In this document: positions 9,328 to 18,305 of the stretch, one piece after another
Layout of the letters: the number at the start of each line of letters is the position of its first letter
Position numbering within the stretch: the stretch's first letter is position 1
From: Minicystis rosea
GTDB lineage: Bacteria; Myxococcota_A; Polyangia; Polyangiales; Polyangiaceae
Direction: 5' to 3'
Assembly: GCA_001931535.1 (NCBI GenBank)
Contig: CP016211.1
Span: 14,275,501 to 14,339,500, forward strand
Length of the DNA stretch: 64,000 bases
Position numbers and translations under genes: made by a program
Notes under the pieces: model-generated
What the model saw: the letters and a program-made list of their open reading frames with translations, nothing else
Told to the model about the DNA's origin: nothing
Databases searched by the model: none

Positions 9328-10308
9328 ATGAAGCTCGGTACTCTCCGCGATGGCACCCGTGACGGCGCGCTCGTCGTGGTCTCCCGCGATCTCTCCCGCT
9401 TTGTGCGCGCTGCCGCGATCACGCCCACCCTCCAGGCTGCGCTCGACGATTGGGCGCGCGCGGAGCCCGCTTTGCGCGCGCTCGCCGAAAGGCTCGAAGC
9501 GGGCGCGATCACCGGCGAGCCGTTCGATCCGCGCGCGATGTCGGCGCCGCTGCCGCGCGCGTACGAGTGGGTCGACGGATCGGCGTTCCTCAACCACGTC
9601 ATCCTCGTGCGCAAGGCCCGCGGCGCGGAGCCCCCGCCCACGCTGCGCACCGATCCTCTCGTGTACCAGGGCGGCTCCGGCGTGCTCCTCGGGCCCACCG
9701 ACGATCTCGTCCTCCCCGATGTCGCGTGGGGCCTCGATTTCGAGTCAGAGGTGTGTGCCATCCTCGGGGACACGCCGCTCGGCACCAAGGCCGAGAAGGC
9801 CAAAGAGCACGTCCGGCTCTTCCTTCTCTGCAACGACGTGACCCTCCGCAACCTCATCCCGAACGAGCTGGCCAAGGGCTTCGGCTTCTTCCAGGGCAAG
9901 CCGGCCACCGCGTTCTCGCCGGTCGCCGTCACCCCGGACGAGCTCGGCGCGGCCTACCACGACGGTCGCGTGCACCTGCGTCTCCGCAGCGTGCACAACG
10001 GCGCGCTCGCGGGCGATCCGGAGGCGGGGCCGGAGATGCATTTCTCCTTCTTCGATCTCATCGAGCACATCACCAAGACCAGAGCATTCACCGCCGGCAC
10101 GATCCTGGGCAGCGGCACGGTGTCCAACGCCGACCGCGCCCGAGGGATCTCGTGCCTCGCCGAACGCCGGATGATCGAGACCATCGAGACGGGCGCGCCC
10201 ATCACGCCCTTCATGAAGCCGGGCGACACCATCTCCATCGAGATGCTGGACGAGCGCGGCCATTCGATCTTCGGCGCCATCTCGCAAACCGTCGTCGGAG
10301 CATCATGA
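9328..10308 (+). CDS. fumarylacetoacetate hydrolase family protein (probable fumarylacetoacetase)
   Basis: 326 residues. The C-terminal half has the FAH fold signatures: DVAWGLDFESEVCAILG (metal-binding acidic residues), LCNDVTLRNLIPNE, GFGFFQGKPATAFSPV, and GTILGSGTVSNAD. It opens a three-gene operon with hppD and hmgA; the stop overlaps the hppD start by 4 bp (ATGA at 10305). That context makes the last step of tyrosine degradation, fumarylacetoacetate to fumarate plus acetoacetate, the likely reaction. Other FAH-family members act on 2-keto-pentenoates, so sequence alone does not fix the substrate. Maleylacetoacetate isomerase is not in the window. Confidence 0.88.
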   Translation: MKLGTLRDGTRDGALVVVSRDLSRFVRAAAITPTLQAALDDWARAEPALRALAERLEAGAITGEPFDPRAMSAPLPRAYEWVDGSAFLNHVILVRKARGAEPPPTLRTDPLVYQGGSGVLLGPTDDLVLPDVAWGLDFESEVCAILGDTPLGTKAEKAKEHVRLFLLCNDVTLRNLIPNELAKGFGFFQGKPATAFSPVAVTPDELGAAYHDGRVHLRLRSVHNGALAGDPEAGPEMHFSFFDLIEHITKTRAFTAGTILGSGTVSNADRARGISCLAERRMIETIETGAPITPFMKPGDTISIEMLDERGHSIFGAISQTVVGAS

Positions 10309-11462
10309 GCAAGGCATCCCCCATCGGAATCAAGCGCATCGAGGCCCTCAGCTACTACGTGCACGATCTCGAGCGCACCAAGCGCTTCCTCACCGAGAAG
10401 CTCGACTTCGCGGAGATCGGCGCGTCGAGCCCGGAGATCGACAAAGACGGCCGGCAGCGCGCCGCCGTGGTGCGCGCCGGTGACTGCACCATCGTCCTCA
10501 TCCAGCCCATCGGCGAGGGCGGCCGCGCCTCGCGCTTCCTCCGCAAGCACCCGGAGGGCGTCGGCACGCTGACCTTCGAGGTCGAGGACGCGGCGCGCAC
10601 CTTCGCGCTCATCGAGGAGCGCGGCGGCACGCCCATCACCGACGTGCAGCGCTTCCAGGACGACGGCGGCACGCTCGCCATGTTCTCGATCACCACCGCC
10701 TTCGGCGACACCACGTTCCGCTTCGTGGAGCGCAAGGGCTACCGCGCGCTCTTCCCCGGCTACGTGGCCTTCGACGAGCCGAAGGGCGGCAAGAACCGCT
10801 TCGGCTTCGGCGCCGTCGATCACATCACGGCGAACTTCCAGACCATGGCGCCCGCCCTGCTCTGGATGGAGCACGTGCTCGGCTTCGAGAAGTACTGGGA
10901 CGTCAAGTTCCACACGCGCGACGTGTCGCAGGCCAAGGACCACCACGGCTCGGGCCTCAAGTCGATCGTCATGTGGGACCCGTCGAGCGGCGTGAAGTTC
11001 GCCAACAACGAGCCCTGGCGCCCGTTCTTCAAGGAGTCGCAGATCAACATCTTCTCCGAGGATCACCGGGGCGACGGCGTGCAGCACGCGGCCATCACCA
11101 CCACCGACATCCTCTCGACGGTGCGCGGCCTGCGCGCGCGCGGCGTGGAGTTCATGCCCACGCCCGGCGCCTACTACGACATGCTCCCCGAGCACCTCGA
11201 TCGCATCGGCGTCGGCTCGATCGACGAGGACCCCAAGGTCCTGCGCGATCTCGAGATCCTCGTCGACGGCAACGCGACGCGGAGCTACCTGCTCCAGATC
11301 TTCCTCAAGGAGTCGGCCGGCCTGCACAAGGATCCGGAGGCGGGCCCGTTCTTCTTCGAGATCCTCCAGCGCAAGGGCGACAAGGGCTTCGGCGCGGGCA
11401 ACTTCCGCTCGCTCTTCGAGAGCATCGAGCGCGAGCAGCGCCGGATGGGGAAGGTCGGATGA
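10305..11462 (+). CDS. hppD: 4-hydroxyphenylpyruvate dioxygenase
   Basis: 385 residues starting at the ATG overlapping the previous stop (MSKASPIGIKRIEALSYYVHD). Two vicinal-oxygen-chelate domains: the N-terminal one about residues 10-145, and the catalytic C-terminal one with VDHITANF (first iron His), VQHAAITTTDI (second iron His) and GPFFFEILQRKGDKGFGAGNF (iron Glu in FFFEILQR). It converts 4-hydroxyphenylpyruvate to homogentisate with an Fe(II) centre in the cytoplasm. Length fits the family. ATGA overlaps at both ends indicate translational coupling with its neighbours. Confidence 0.96.
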   Translation: MSKASPIGIKRIEALSYYVHDLERTKRFLTEKLDFAEIGASSPEIDKDGRQRAAVVRAGDCTIVLIQPIGEGGRASRFLRKHPEGVGTLTFEVEDAARTFALIEERGGTPITDVQRFQDDGGTLAMFSITTAFGDTTFRFVERKGYRALFPGYVAFDEPKGGKNRFGFGAVDHITANFQTMAPALLWMEHVLGFEKYWDVKFHTRDVSQAKDHHGSGLKSIVMWDPSSGVKFANNEPWRPFFKESQINIFSEDHRGDGVQHAAITTTDILSTVRGLRARGVEFMPTPGAYYDMLPEHLDRIGVGSIDEDPKVLRDLEILVDGNATRSYLLQIFLKESAGLHKDPEAGPFFFEILQRKGDKGFGAGNFRSLFESIEREQRRMGKVG

Positions 11463-12616
11463 TCGAGCGCCTCGTGATGGGGTCGGTGCCTCGCAAGCAC
11501 CACATCGCGCACCGCGACGCGGAAGGCCGCCTCTATCACGAGGAGTGCTTGACCCGCGACGGGTTCGATGGCCCGTACACCATCCTCTACCACCAGCACC
11601 GCCCGCACGCGCAACACGTCGAGCAGACGACGCACGGCTGGGCGGTGCCCTCCGATCCGATGCCGCGGCGCCTGGCCAAGCGGCACTATCGATCGGGGGC
11701 GGTGAAGACCGAGGGCGGAGCGCCCATCGATGCGCGCGTCCCGCTGCTCTTCAACGACGACGTGGTCGTCTCGATCGTCCAGCCGACGGCGCCCGATCCC
11801 GTCTACTTCTCGAACGGCGACGCCGACGATCTCTACTACGTGCACGAGGGCAAAGGCCTCCTCCGCACGATGCTCGGCGACGTCCGCTACGAGCCGGGCG
11901 ACTACGTCTTCGTGCCGCGGGGGCTCATCCACCGCTTCCTCCCCGAGGTCGGGAGCCCGCAGTTCTGGCTCTCGCTCGAGTGCATCGGGGGCGTGCACCT
12001 GCCGCGGCAGTGGCGCAACGAGGTCGGTCAGCTCCGCATGGATGCGCCCTACTCGCACCGCGACTTCCGCCACCCGGACTTCATCGGCCCGCGCGACGAG
12101 GGCCTGCGATCGCTCGTGGTGAAGCGCGGCGGCGCGTTCCACGGGCTCACCTACGACACGCCGCCGCTCGACGTGGTGGGCTGGGACGGGGCCGTGTATC
12201 CGTGGGCGTTCCCCATCCTCAACTTCCAGCCGCGCGCGGGCCTCGTGCATCTGCCGCCCACGTGGCACGGCACGTTCGCCGCGCGCGGCGCGCTCGTGTG
12301 CAGCTTCGTTCCGCGCGTGGTCGACTTCCATCCGGAAGCCATCCCGTGCCCGTATCCGCACTCGTCGGTCGACTGCGACGAGATCATCTTCTATTGCCGC
12401 GGCAACTTCACCTCGCGCCGGGGCGTCGGCCCCGGGAGCATCTCGCATCACCCCGCCGGCCTCCCGCACGGCCCGCACCCCGGCGCCTACGAAGGCAGCA
12501 TCGGCAGCCGATCGACCGACGAGCTCGCCGTGATGCTCGATCTCTTCCGCCCGCTCGCACCCACGCCCGCCGCGCTCGCGGTGGAAGATCCCGGCTACCA
12601 CCAAAGCTTCGTCTAG
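11459..12616 (+). CDS. hmgA: homogentisate 1,2-dioxygenase
   Basis: 385 residues from ATG 11459, overlapping the hppD stop by 4 bp. Cupin-fold ring-cleaving dioxygenase: early motif PRKHHIAHRD, cupin core DDLYYVHEGKGLLRT and YEPGDYVFVPRGLIHRF, and the iron site region VDCDEIIFYCRGNF and GSISHHPAGLPHGPHPGAYE with several His. It opens homogentisate to maleylacetoacetate. This shorter bacterial form differs from the ~430-residue proteobacterial/eukaryotic HmgA and resembles those of actinobacteria and myxobacteria. Last gene of the operon; a long hairpin follows. Confidence 0.93.
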   Translation: MIERLVMGSVPRKHHIAHRDAEGRLYHEECLTRDGFDGPYTILYHQHRPHAQHVEQTTHGWAVPSDPMPRRLAKRHYRSGAVKTEGGAPIDARVPLLFNDDVVVSIVQPTAPDPVYFSNGDADDLYYVHEGKGLLRTMLGDVRYEPGDYVFVPRGLIHRFLPEVGSPQFWLSLECIGGVHLPRQWRNEVGQLRMDAPYSHRDFRHPDFIGPRDEGLRSLVVKRGGAFHGLTYDTPPLDVVGWDGAVYPWAFPILNFQPRAGLVHLPPTWHGTFAARGALVCSFVPRVVDFHPEAIPCPYPHSSVDCDEIIFYCRGNFTSRRGVGPGSISHHPAGLPHGPHPGAYEGSIGSRSTDELAVMLDLFRPLAPTPAALAVEDPGYHQSFV

Positions 12617-12623
12617 CCTCGGC

Positions 12624-12687
12624 TCGACGACTGCTGCGCGCACCTCGCTCGCGCTCCGTAGTTGCGGGGCGCGAGCGACGTCGTCGA
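12624..12687 (+). terminator. hairpin terminator of the tyrosine operon
   Basis: Outer arms TCGACGAC (12624-12631) and GTCGTCGA (12680-12687) enclose a perfect inner stem CGCTCGCGC (12646-12654) with GCGCGAGCG (12669-12677). It begins 7 bp after the hmgA stop. There is no T tract, as is usual in this genome. Confidence 0.6.
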
Positions 12688-12891
12688 ACGGAGCCCAGCT
12701 GTGCGGCATCCGTGTCGCCGGACCCTCGGCGTCGATGCACGGGTGCGTCTTGCGAGCCCGAAACGTGACATCTGTGTGTCCGACATGTGAGCTAGCTCTG
12801 TAATCAGGATTGCCCCGTAAGGGGCCGTACGGGTACCATCCGTGGCGTTTTGCGGCATGGCGTAGGGTCGTGCCGGTACGTGAGGTACCCA

Positions 12892-15800
12892 ATGCTTCGA
12901 CGAGCATGGTGTGTGTGGTCCGTCGTCGCGCTCGGCGTCTTGGCCGGGTGCGGGGGCGGCAACGGTCCGGGGACGGGAGGATCGGGCGGGGGCGGGGGAG
13001 CGACATCATCGTCCTCGAGCTCGTCAGGCACAGGCGGGGCGGGCCCTGCTTGTGGGGACGGCAAGGTCGACGCAGGCGAGGCGTGCGACGACGGCAACAC
13101 GACCGACGGCGACGGCTGCGCGAAGGACTGCACGATCGAGAAGGGCTACACGTGCACGGGCGAGACCTCGAGCGTGTGCACCACGACCTGCGGCGATGGA
13201 ACGACCGCGGGCGACGAGACGTGCGACGACGGCAACACGACAGCCGGCGACGGTTGCTCCGCGAGCTGCGAGACCGAGCAGGGCTTCTCCTGTGCCGGTG
13301 AGCCGAGCGTTTGCACGCCGGGCTGCGGCGATGGGAAGATCGTCGGCTCGGAGGCCTGCGACGACAGCAACATGGCGGACGCCGACGGCTGCTCGGCAGC
13401 GTGCGCCATCGAGGATGGCTGGTCGTGCGACGGCGCTCCGAGCATCTGCGCGCCGGTCTTCGGCGACGGGAAGATCGTCGGCAGCGAAGAGTGCGACGAC
13501 GGCAACACGACGGACGGCGACGGTTGCTCCGCCACCTCCACGAAGGAGCCCGGTTGGTCGTGCGACGGCGCGCCGAGCGTGTGCATCACGACCTGCGGCG
13601 ACGGCATCAAGGCCGGCACGGAGACGTGCGACGACGGCAACGCCACGGACGGCGACGGCTGCTCGGGGACGGCGTGCACGATCGAGGATGGCTGGCTCTG
13701 CGACGGCGCGCCCAGCATCTGCGCGACGACCTGCGGTGATGGCATCAAGGCCGGCCTCGAGGTCTGCGACGACGGCAACGCCAACGCGGGCGACGGCTGC
13801 GACGCGAGCTGCACGACGGTGGAGAACGGCTGGACCTGCACGGGCGTGGGCCCGGGCAGCTGCACGACGACCTGCGGCGACGGCATCGTGGCCGGCGCGG
13901 AGATCTGCGACGACGGCAACGCCATCGCGGGCGACGGCTGCGACGCGACCTGCGCGACGGTGGAGAACGGCTGGACCTGCATGGGCGCGGCCCCGACCGT
14001 CTGCGCGACGATCTGCGGCGACGGTATCGTGGCCGGCGCGGAGACCTGCGACGACGCCAACAAGGCTGCGGGTGATGGCTGCGACGCGACCTGCGTGCTC
14101 GAGGACGGCTGGTCCTGCACGGGGACGACCTGCGCGCCGATCTGCGGCGACGGGAAGCTCAAGGGCACGGAGACCTGCGACGACGCCAACAAGGCCGCGG
14201 GTGACGGCTGCGACGCCACCTGCAAGACGGAGGTCGGCTGGACCTGCTCGGGCACGGGCCCGGGCAGCTGCGTGTCGATCTGCGGCGACGGCATCACCGT
14301 CGGCTCGGAGACCTGCGACGACGGCGCCACGACGCCCGGCGACGGCTGCGACGCCACCTGCCACACGGAGAACGGCTACGCGTGCAGCGGCGCGCCCAGC
14401 GTCTGCGGCCCGGTGTGCGGCGACGGCATCAAGACCGGCGGCGAGAAGTGCGACGACGGCAACCTCGTGAGCGGCGACTGCTGCTCGGCGACGTGCCAGG
14501 TCGAGGCCGGCTGCGAGATCGAGTCGAACGACACCTTCGCGACGGCGAACGACTTCAGCGCCATCTCGGCGGGCAACAAGATCAAGGGGACCATCAACCC
14601 GACCGCGGACCTGGACGTGTTCACCGTCACCGTGCCGGCGGGCAAAATTGGAATGGTGACGGCGCAGACGTTCGAGCTCTCCGGCGGGCCGACCTGCGCG
14701 TCCTTGGACCTCGACTCATACCTCACGGTCTACGACGCGGACGGCAACAGCGTCGGCGAAGACGATGACGGAGGTGACGGCTTCTGCTCCCTGATCACGG
14801 CGGGCGACCTCGTGCCGGGGACCTACTACGTCGAGGTGTCGCGCTCCACGGCCGGCGATCCGACGTTCCCGTACCTGCTCCAGATCGACGTCGCCCTCGC
14901 GGTCTGCGGCAACGGCATCCGCGAGGCGTCGGAGAATTGCGACGACGGCAACACCGTCAACGGTGACGGTTGCAGCTCGACTTGCAAGTACGAGCAGGTC
15001 CACGAAACCGAGCCCAACGACACCTGCGGCGCCACCGCCAACGGGCCGGTCGCCCTCCCGCCGAACGCGCTGCTGGCCGGCACCTCCGCGAGCACCTCCG
15101 ATCACGACTGGTTCGCGATCACGATCCCGAACTACGCCGATCTGCAGCTCCAGACGTTCGACGCCGACGGCCCCGGGTATTGCGACACGATCGACACGGA
15201 GGTGCGGCTCTACAACTCGTCTTGCACCGCGCTCGGCGCGGCCGACGACCAGGGCGGCATCAACAGCTGCTCGCTGCTCGACCCGACGCTCCCGACACAG
15301 GCGTTCATGCGGCACCTCGCGCCGGGCACCTACTACGTGGAGGTCTTCCCGTACCCGTTCACGTCGACCACGCCGTTCGACTACACGGTCCTCGCGACCC
15401 TGACCGCGCTTTGCGGCAACGGCATCACCGAGGGCTCGGAGCAGTGCGACGGCACCCCCGGCTGCGGCACGGACTGCATTCTCGCGCAGGTCTGCGGCAA
15501 CGGCCTCCTCCAGGCCGGTGAGCAGTGCGACGACGGCAACACCACCAGCGGCGATGGCTGCAGCGCGACCTGCCAGTTCGAGACCCTCTCCGAGGCCGAG
15601 CCCAATGGCACCATCGCGCAGGCCGACACGGCGCTGCCGATCATCACTGCGGATGCCAGGATCGCCGGCGCGATCACGCCGAACGGTGATCTCGACACCT
15701 TCAAGTTCACCGTGGCGACGCAGGGCGTGGTTCGCTTCGAGGTGTTCGACTCGAGCGGCGCCGACTGCGTCGGCCTCACGGCGACCGCCCTCACCCTGCT

Positions 15801-16401
15801 CAGCTCGACGGGGACGCAGCTCAAGACGGACGCGCCGGACACCGTGGCGGGCGGCATCGGGAGCTGCGCCGCGCTGCTCGTCGATCTGGCGCCGGCCGAC
15901 TACTACATCCAGGTGAAGAAGTCCGCGTCCGGCACCATCGCGGCGTACCAGCTCCAGATCAAGTACGAGACCAACAACGGCGCCAAGGTCGAGCCGAACG
16001 GCACCATCTCGACCGCGACGCCCGTGGTGGGGAAGGACTTCTTCGTGTACGGCGAGCACCAGACTGGTGCGGATGTCGACGTCTACGAGATCACCATCCC
16101 GCCGGGCTTGCCGCGCTCGCTCCGGGCGGAGGTCGTCGAAGGCGACGCGTCGGAGACCTGCGAGTCGTTTGGCATCGACACCTACCTCACCCTGTACACC
16201 GCGTCGGGCGTGAGCCTGGTCGTCGACGACGACGACGGGCGCGGGTTCTGCTCGGCGATCGACGGCACCGGCGCTACGCCGCGCGACAGCGGCGCGAGCA
16301 AGCTGCTGCCGGGCAAGTACTACCTCGAGTTGCAGCGCTCGCCCGATTACTCGACGCCGGGCGACATCTTCAACTACAAGCTCGCCATCACCATCCGCTG
16401 A
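12892..16401 (+). CDS. large lipoprotein with 14 Myxococcus Cys-rich repeats and PPC-like domains
   Basis: 1169 residues from ATG 12892 (MLRRAWCVW); the upstream in-frame ATG at 12850 would add 14 non-signal residues. The signal peptide ends in a lipobox (VLAGC), then Gly-rich and Ser-rich spacers. Eleven consecutive repeats of CGDG--xG-E-CDDGN---GDGC (DUF4215/TIGR02232 type) follow, then PPC-like beta domains (LDVFTVTVPAGK, DHDWFAITIP, LDTFKFTVATQG, VDVYEITIPPG), interleaved with three more Cys repeats (CGNG...). Repeat 4 has lost two Cys (see findings). PPC domains usually accompany secreted peptidases, but no protease domain is seen. Probable cell-surface binding or structural protein. Confidence 0.88.
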   Translation: MLRRAWCVWSVVALGVLAGCGGGNGPGTGGSGGGGGATSSSSSSSGTGGAGPACGDGKVDAGEACDDGNTTDGDGCAKDCTIEKGYTCTGETSSVCTTTCGDGTTAGDETCDDGNTTAGDGCSASCETEQGFSCAGEPSVCTPGCGDGKIVGSEACDDSNMADADGCSAACAIEDGWSCDGAPSICAPVFGDGKIVGSEECDDGNTTDGDGCSATSTKEPGWSCDGAPSVCITTCGDGIKAGTETCDDGNATDGDGCSGTACTIEDGWLCDGAPSICATTCGDGIKAGLEVCDDGNANAGDGCDASCTTVENGWTCTGVGPGSCTTTCGDGIVAGAEICDDGNAIAGDGCDATCATVENGWTCMGAAPTVCATICGDGIVAGAETCDDANKAAGDGCDATCVLEDGWSCTGTTCAPICGDGKLKGTETCDDANKAAGDGCDATCKTEVGWTCSGTGPGSCVSICGDGITVGSETCDDGATTPGDGCDATCHTENGYACSGAPSVCGPVCGDGIKTGGEKCDDGNLVSGDCCSATCQVEAGCEIESNDTFATANDFSAISAGNKIKGTINPTADLDVFTVTVPAGKIGMVTAQTFELSGGPTCASLDLDSYLTVYDADGNSVGEDDDGGDGFCSLITAGDLVPGTYYVEVSRSTAGDPTFPYLLQIDVALAVCGNGIREASENCDDGNTVNGDGCSSTCKYEQVHETEPNDTCGATANGPVALPPNALLAGTSASTSDHDWFAITIPNYADLQLQTFDADGPGYCDTIDTEVRLYNSSCTALGAADDQGGINSCSLLDPTLPTQAFMRHLAPGTYYVEVFPYPFTSTTPFDYTVLATLTALCGNGITEGSEQCDGTPGCGTDCILAQVCGNGLLQAGEQCDDGNTTSGDGCSATCQFETLSEAEPNGTIAQADTALPIITADARIAGAITPNGDLDTFKFTVATQGVVRFEVFDSSGADCVGLTATALTLLSSTGTQLKTDAPDTVAGGIGSCAALLVDLAPADYYIQVKKSASGTIAAYQLQIKYETNNGAKVEPNGTISTATPVVGKDFFVYGEHQTGADVDVYEITIPPGLPRSLRAEVVEGDASETCESFGIDTYLTLYTASGVSLVVDDDDGRGFCSAIDGTGATPRDSGASKLLPGKYYLELQRSPDYSTPGDIFNYKLAITIR

Positions 16402-16422
16402 TGGCCTGCTGATCCCTGATGT

Positions 16423-16447
16423 GCGGGCCGCCTCCCCGGCGGCCCGC
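16423..16447. terminator. strong hairpin between convergent genes
   Basis: Perfect 10-bp stem GCGGGCCGCC (16423-16432) and GGCGGCCCGC (16438-16447) with the loop TCCCC, 21 bp after the stop of the Cys-rich lipoprotein gene. Confidence 0.75.
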
Positions 16448-16631
16448 GTCAGGAGCTCGTCTCTTCCACCGACACGGCCGTTCCTGCCCTCGCTCGCGAC
16501 GTTCTGACGGACGCCGCGGGCCTTCGCTCGAGCCTTTGGGGCGAGCCGCGCAAGCGCGGCGTCGACGTACACGCCCGCCGCGAGCGCACGCGCGTTCGTG
16601 AACGCGCTCGTTCGAACCTGAACGATCGCGT

Positions 16632-18305
16632 CTACTTCGCGAGCTTGCCCACGAACGTGGCGATGTCGCCGATCACCTGCTCGTCGACGTGGCCGGGCAG
16701 CTGGTACTCGCTCGGGCCCGGCGTGCCCTTGCCGGCGATGAAGAGGTGGTTGAGCGCCGGATACTGCTTGATCGTCACGTTCGGCTTCTTGCCGAGCGCG
16801 TGTTGGAAGCGCGCGAGATCGGGCGCCGTGACTTGGTAGTCGCGATCGCCTTGCAAGAGCAGGATCGGGATCGACAGGCCGGCGGCGACCTTCGTGGGAT
16901 CGTAGCCGCGCAGCGAGAGGAGGTAGGTGCCCTTCAGCGTGCCGGCGCCGCCGGGGAAGGAGACCTCGTCGTCGGGCTTGAGCCCCGGATCGTCGAGCCG
17001 CTTCTTGAAGGCTTGTGCTTCGGTGACCTTCTTCTTCGCCTCGGTGTCGTCCGGCGCGAGCTTGGCGAAGTACGTGAATTGATCGAGCACCAGATCCTGG
17101 AGCGGACGCGACGGCGCCGCGAGCATCACGATCGCGGCCACGCTCGGGTTCTCCACGGCGATCTTCGGCGCCCACTCCGCGCCTTCGCTGTGGCCGATGA
17201 CGACGACGCGCTTGGGATCGAGCTCCGCAGTCCCGCGGCAGAGCTCGACCGCCGCGCGCGCGGCGTCGAGGATCTCTTGCTTCACGGTCTCCACGCCGGC
17301 CGGCGAATGGCGCGTGCGCTTCACGTAGCGCAGCGTGGCGATGCCGCGGCTCCCGAGGCCCCACGCGAGATCCTTGAAGACCTTCGCGCCGCCCAGCGAT
17401 TCGTCGGCGTCCTGCGGGCCCGATCCATGAACCAGCACCACCACCGGGAACGGACCCGCGCCCTTCGGCAACGTCAGCGTGCCGGGCAGCGCGGGCGCGT
17501 TGCCGACGTTCACGGCGCGCTCGGTGAACGCATCGGCGCGCACGTACGAAGCCGGCTGCCACGCGGCCACCGACTCCGGCGGCACGAAGAAGAGCCCGGC
17601 GACCTCGGCCTTCACGTTGAAGACCACCTTGGCCACGAGCTTCGTCTTGGCGAAGCGGCACGTCACGAGCGCATTCCAATGCCCGCGCTCGCCGCTGACC
17701 TGGATCCCTTCGATACCCTCGAACGCGCCCGCCTGGGTCGTGAGCGCGCTCCACACCGCGGTCAGCTTGGGCGCGGGCAGCGCGCTCCGCATCGTGGTGT
17801 CGAAGTGGGCCGTGGCGCCGTCGATGTCGCCGCGGGAGAGCTTCTCGACGAGCTCGCGCCCGCGGATCTCGAGGTCCTCGCTCACCGGACCGCGCCAGAA
17901 GCCGGTGATCTCGCTCTTCTCGTCGACGATGACGTCGAGGCTCTGCCGGAGCCCTGCGAAGCGCGTGATCACGTGCACGCGATGGAGCGCGCCCGCATCC
18001 TCGATGGTCGCGCGCTCGATGGCCTGGAACGGGCCCGTCTCCGCGATCATGGCGCTCCACACTTCGGCGAGCTTCGCGTCGGGGAGCGCGCCGCGCATCT
18101 TGTCGTTGAAGCGCTTCTCCGCGGCGGCGGTGCGGCCCGCCGCGAGATCCTCGACGAAGGCGCGGGCGATGGCTTCCGGCCCCACGGGGGCCGCAGTTTG
18201 CGCGGGTGGGGGAGGGGTCGTCGTCATGGCTGTCTGCTCGCTCGCGGCACAGGAGATCGCCAGGAAGGCCGCGGCTGCGGCCGGTACGAAGGTACGCATG
18301 ATCAT
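16632..18305 (-). CDS. alpha/beta hydrolase lipoprotein with two DUF3887-like domains
   Basis: 557 residues. The ATG at 18305 overlaps the xanthine dehydrogenase stop by 4 bp; ATG 18299 (MRTFVPAAA) is an alternative. Signal peptide with lipobox (LAISCAAS). Two tandem copies of a DUF3887-like domain (about residues 40-135 and 145-245; compare KMRGALPDAKLAEVWSAM with TMRSALPAPKLTAVWSAL) precede an alpha/beta hydrolase: VVLVHGSGPQDADE, nucleophile elbow VIGHSEGAEW, acid in LQGDRDYQV and His in ALNHLFIAG. Related proteins are called dienelactone-hydrolase-like or serine aminopeptidases. The overlap with a cytoplasmic purine enzyme may only reflect shared transcription. Substrate unknown. Confidence 0.87.
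   Translation of the reverse strand: MIMRTFVPAAAAAFLAISCAASEQTAMTTTPPPPAQTAAPVGPEAIARAFVEDLAAGRTAAAEKRFNDKMRGALPDAKLAEVWSAMIAETGPFQAIERATIEDAGALHRVHVITRFAGLRQSLDVIVDEKSEITGFWRGPVSEDLEIRGRELVEKLSRGDIDGATAHFDTTMRSALPAPKLTAVWSALTTQAGAFEGIEGIQVSGERGHWNALVTCRFAKTKLVAKVVFNVKAEVAGLFFVPPESVAAWQPASYVRADAFTERAVNVGNAPALPGTLTLPKGAGPFPVVVLVHGSGPQDADESLGGAKVFKDLAWGLGSRGIATLRYVKRTRHSPAGVETVKQEILDAARAAVELCRGTAELDPKRVVVIGHSEGAEWAPKIAVENPSVAAIVMLAAPSRPLQDLVLDQFTYFAKLAPDDTEAKKKVTEAQAFKKRLDDPGLKPDDEVSFPGGAGTLKGTYLLSLRGYDPTKVAAGLSIPILLLQGDRDYQVTAPDLARFQHALGKKPNVTIKQYPALNHLFIAGKGTPGPSEYQLPGHVDEQVIGDIATFVGKLAK

Noticed and set aside
13050..14500. Regular ~120-bp DNA repeats as a possible CRISPR array
   Set aside because: They are in-frame Cys-rich protein repeats with diverged DNA and no unique spacers.
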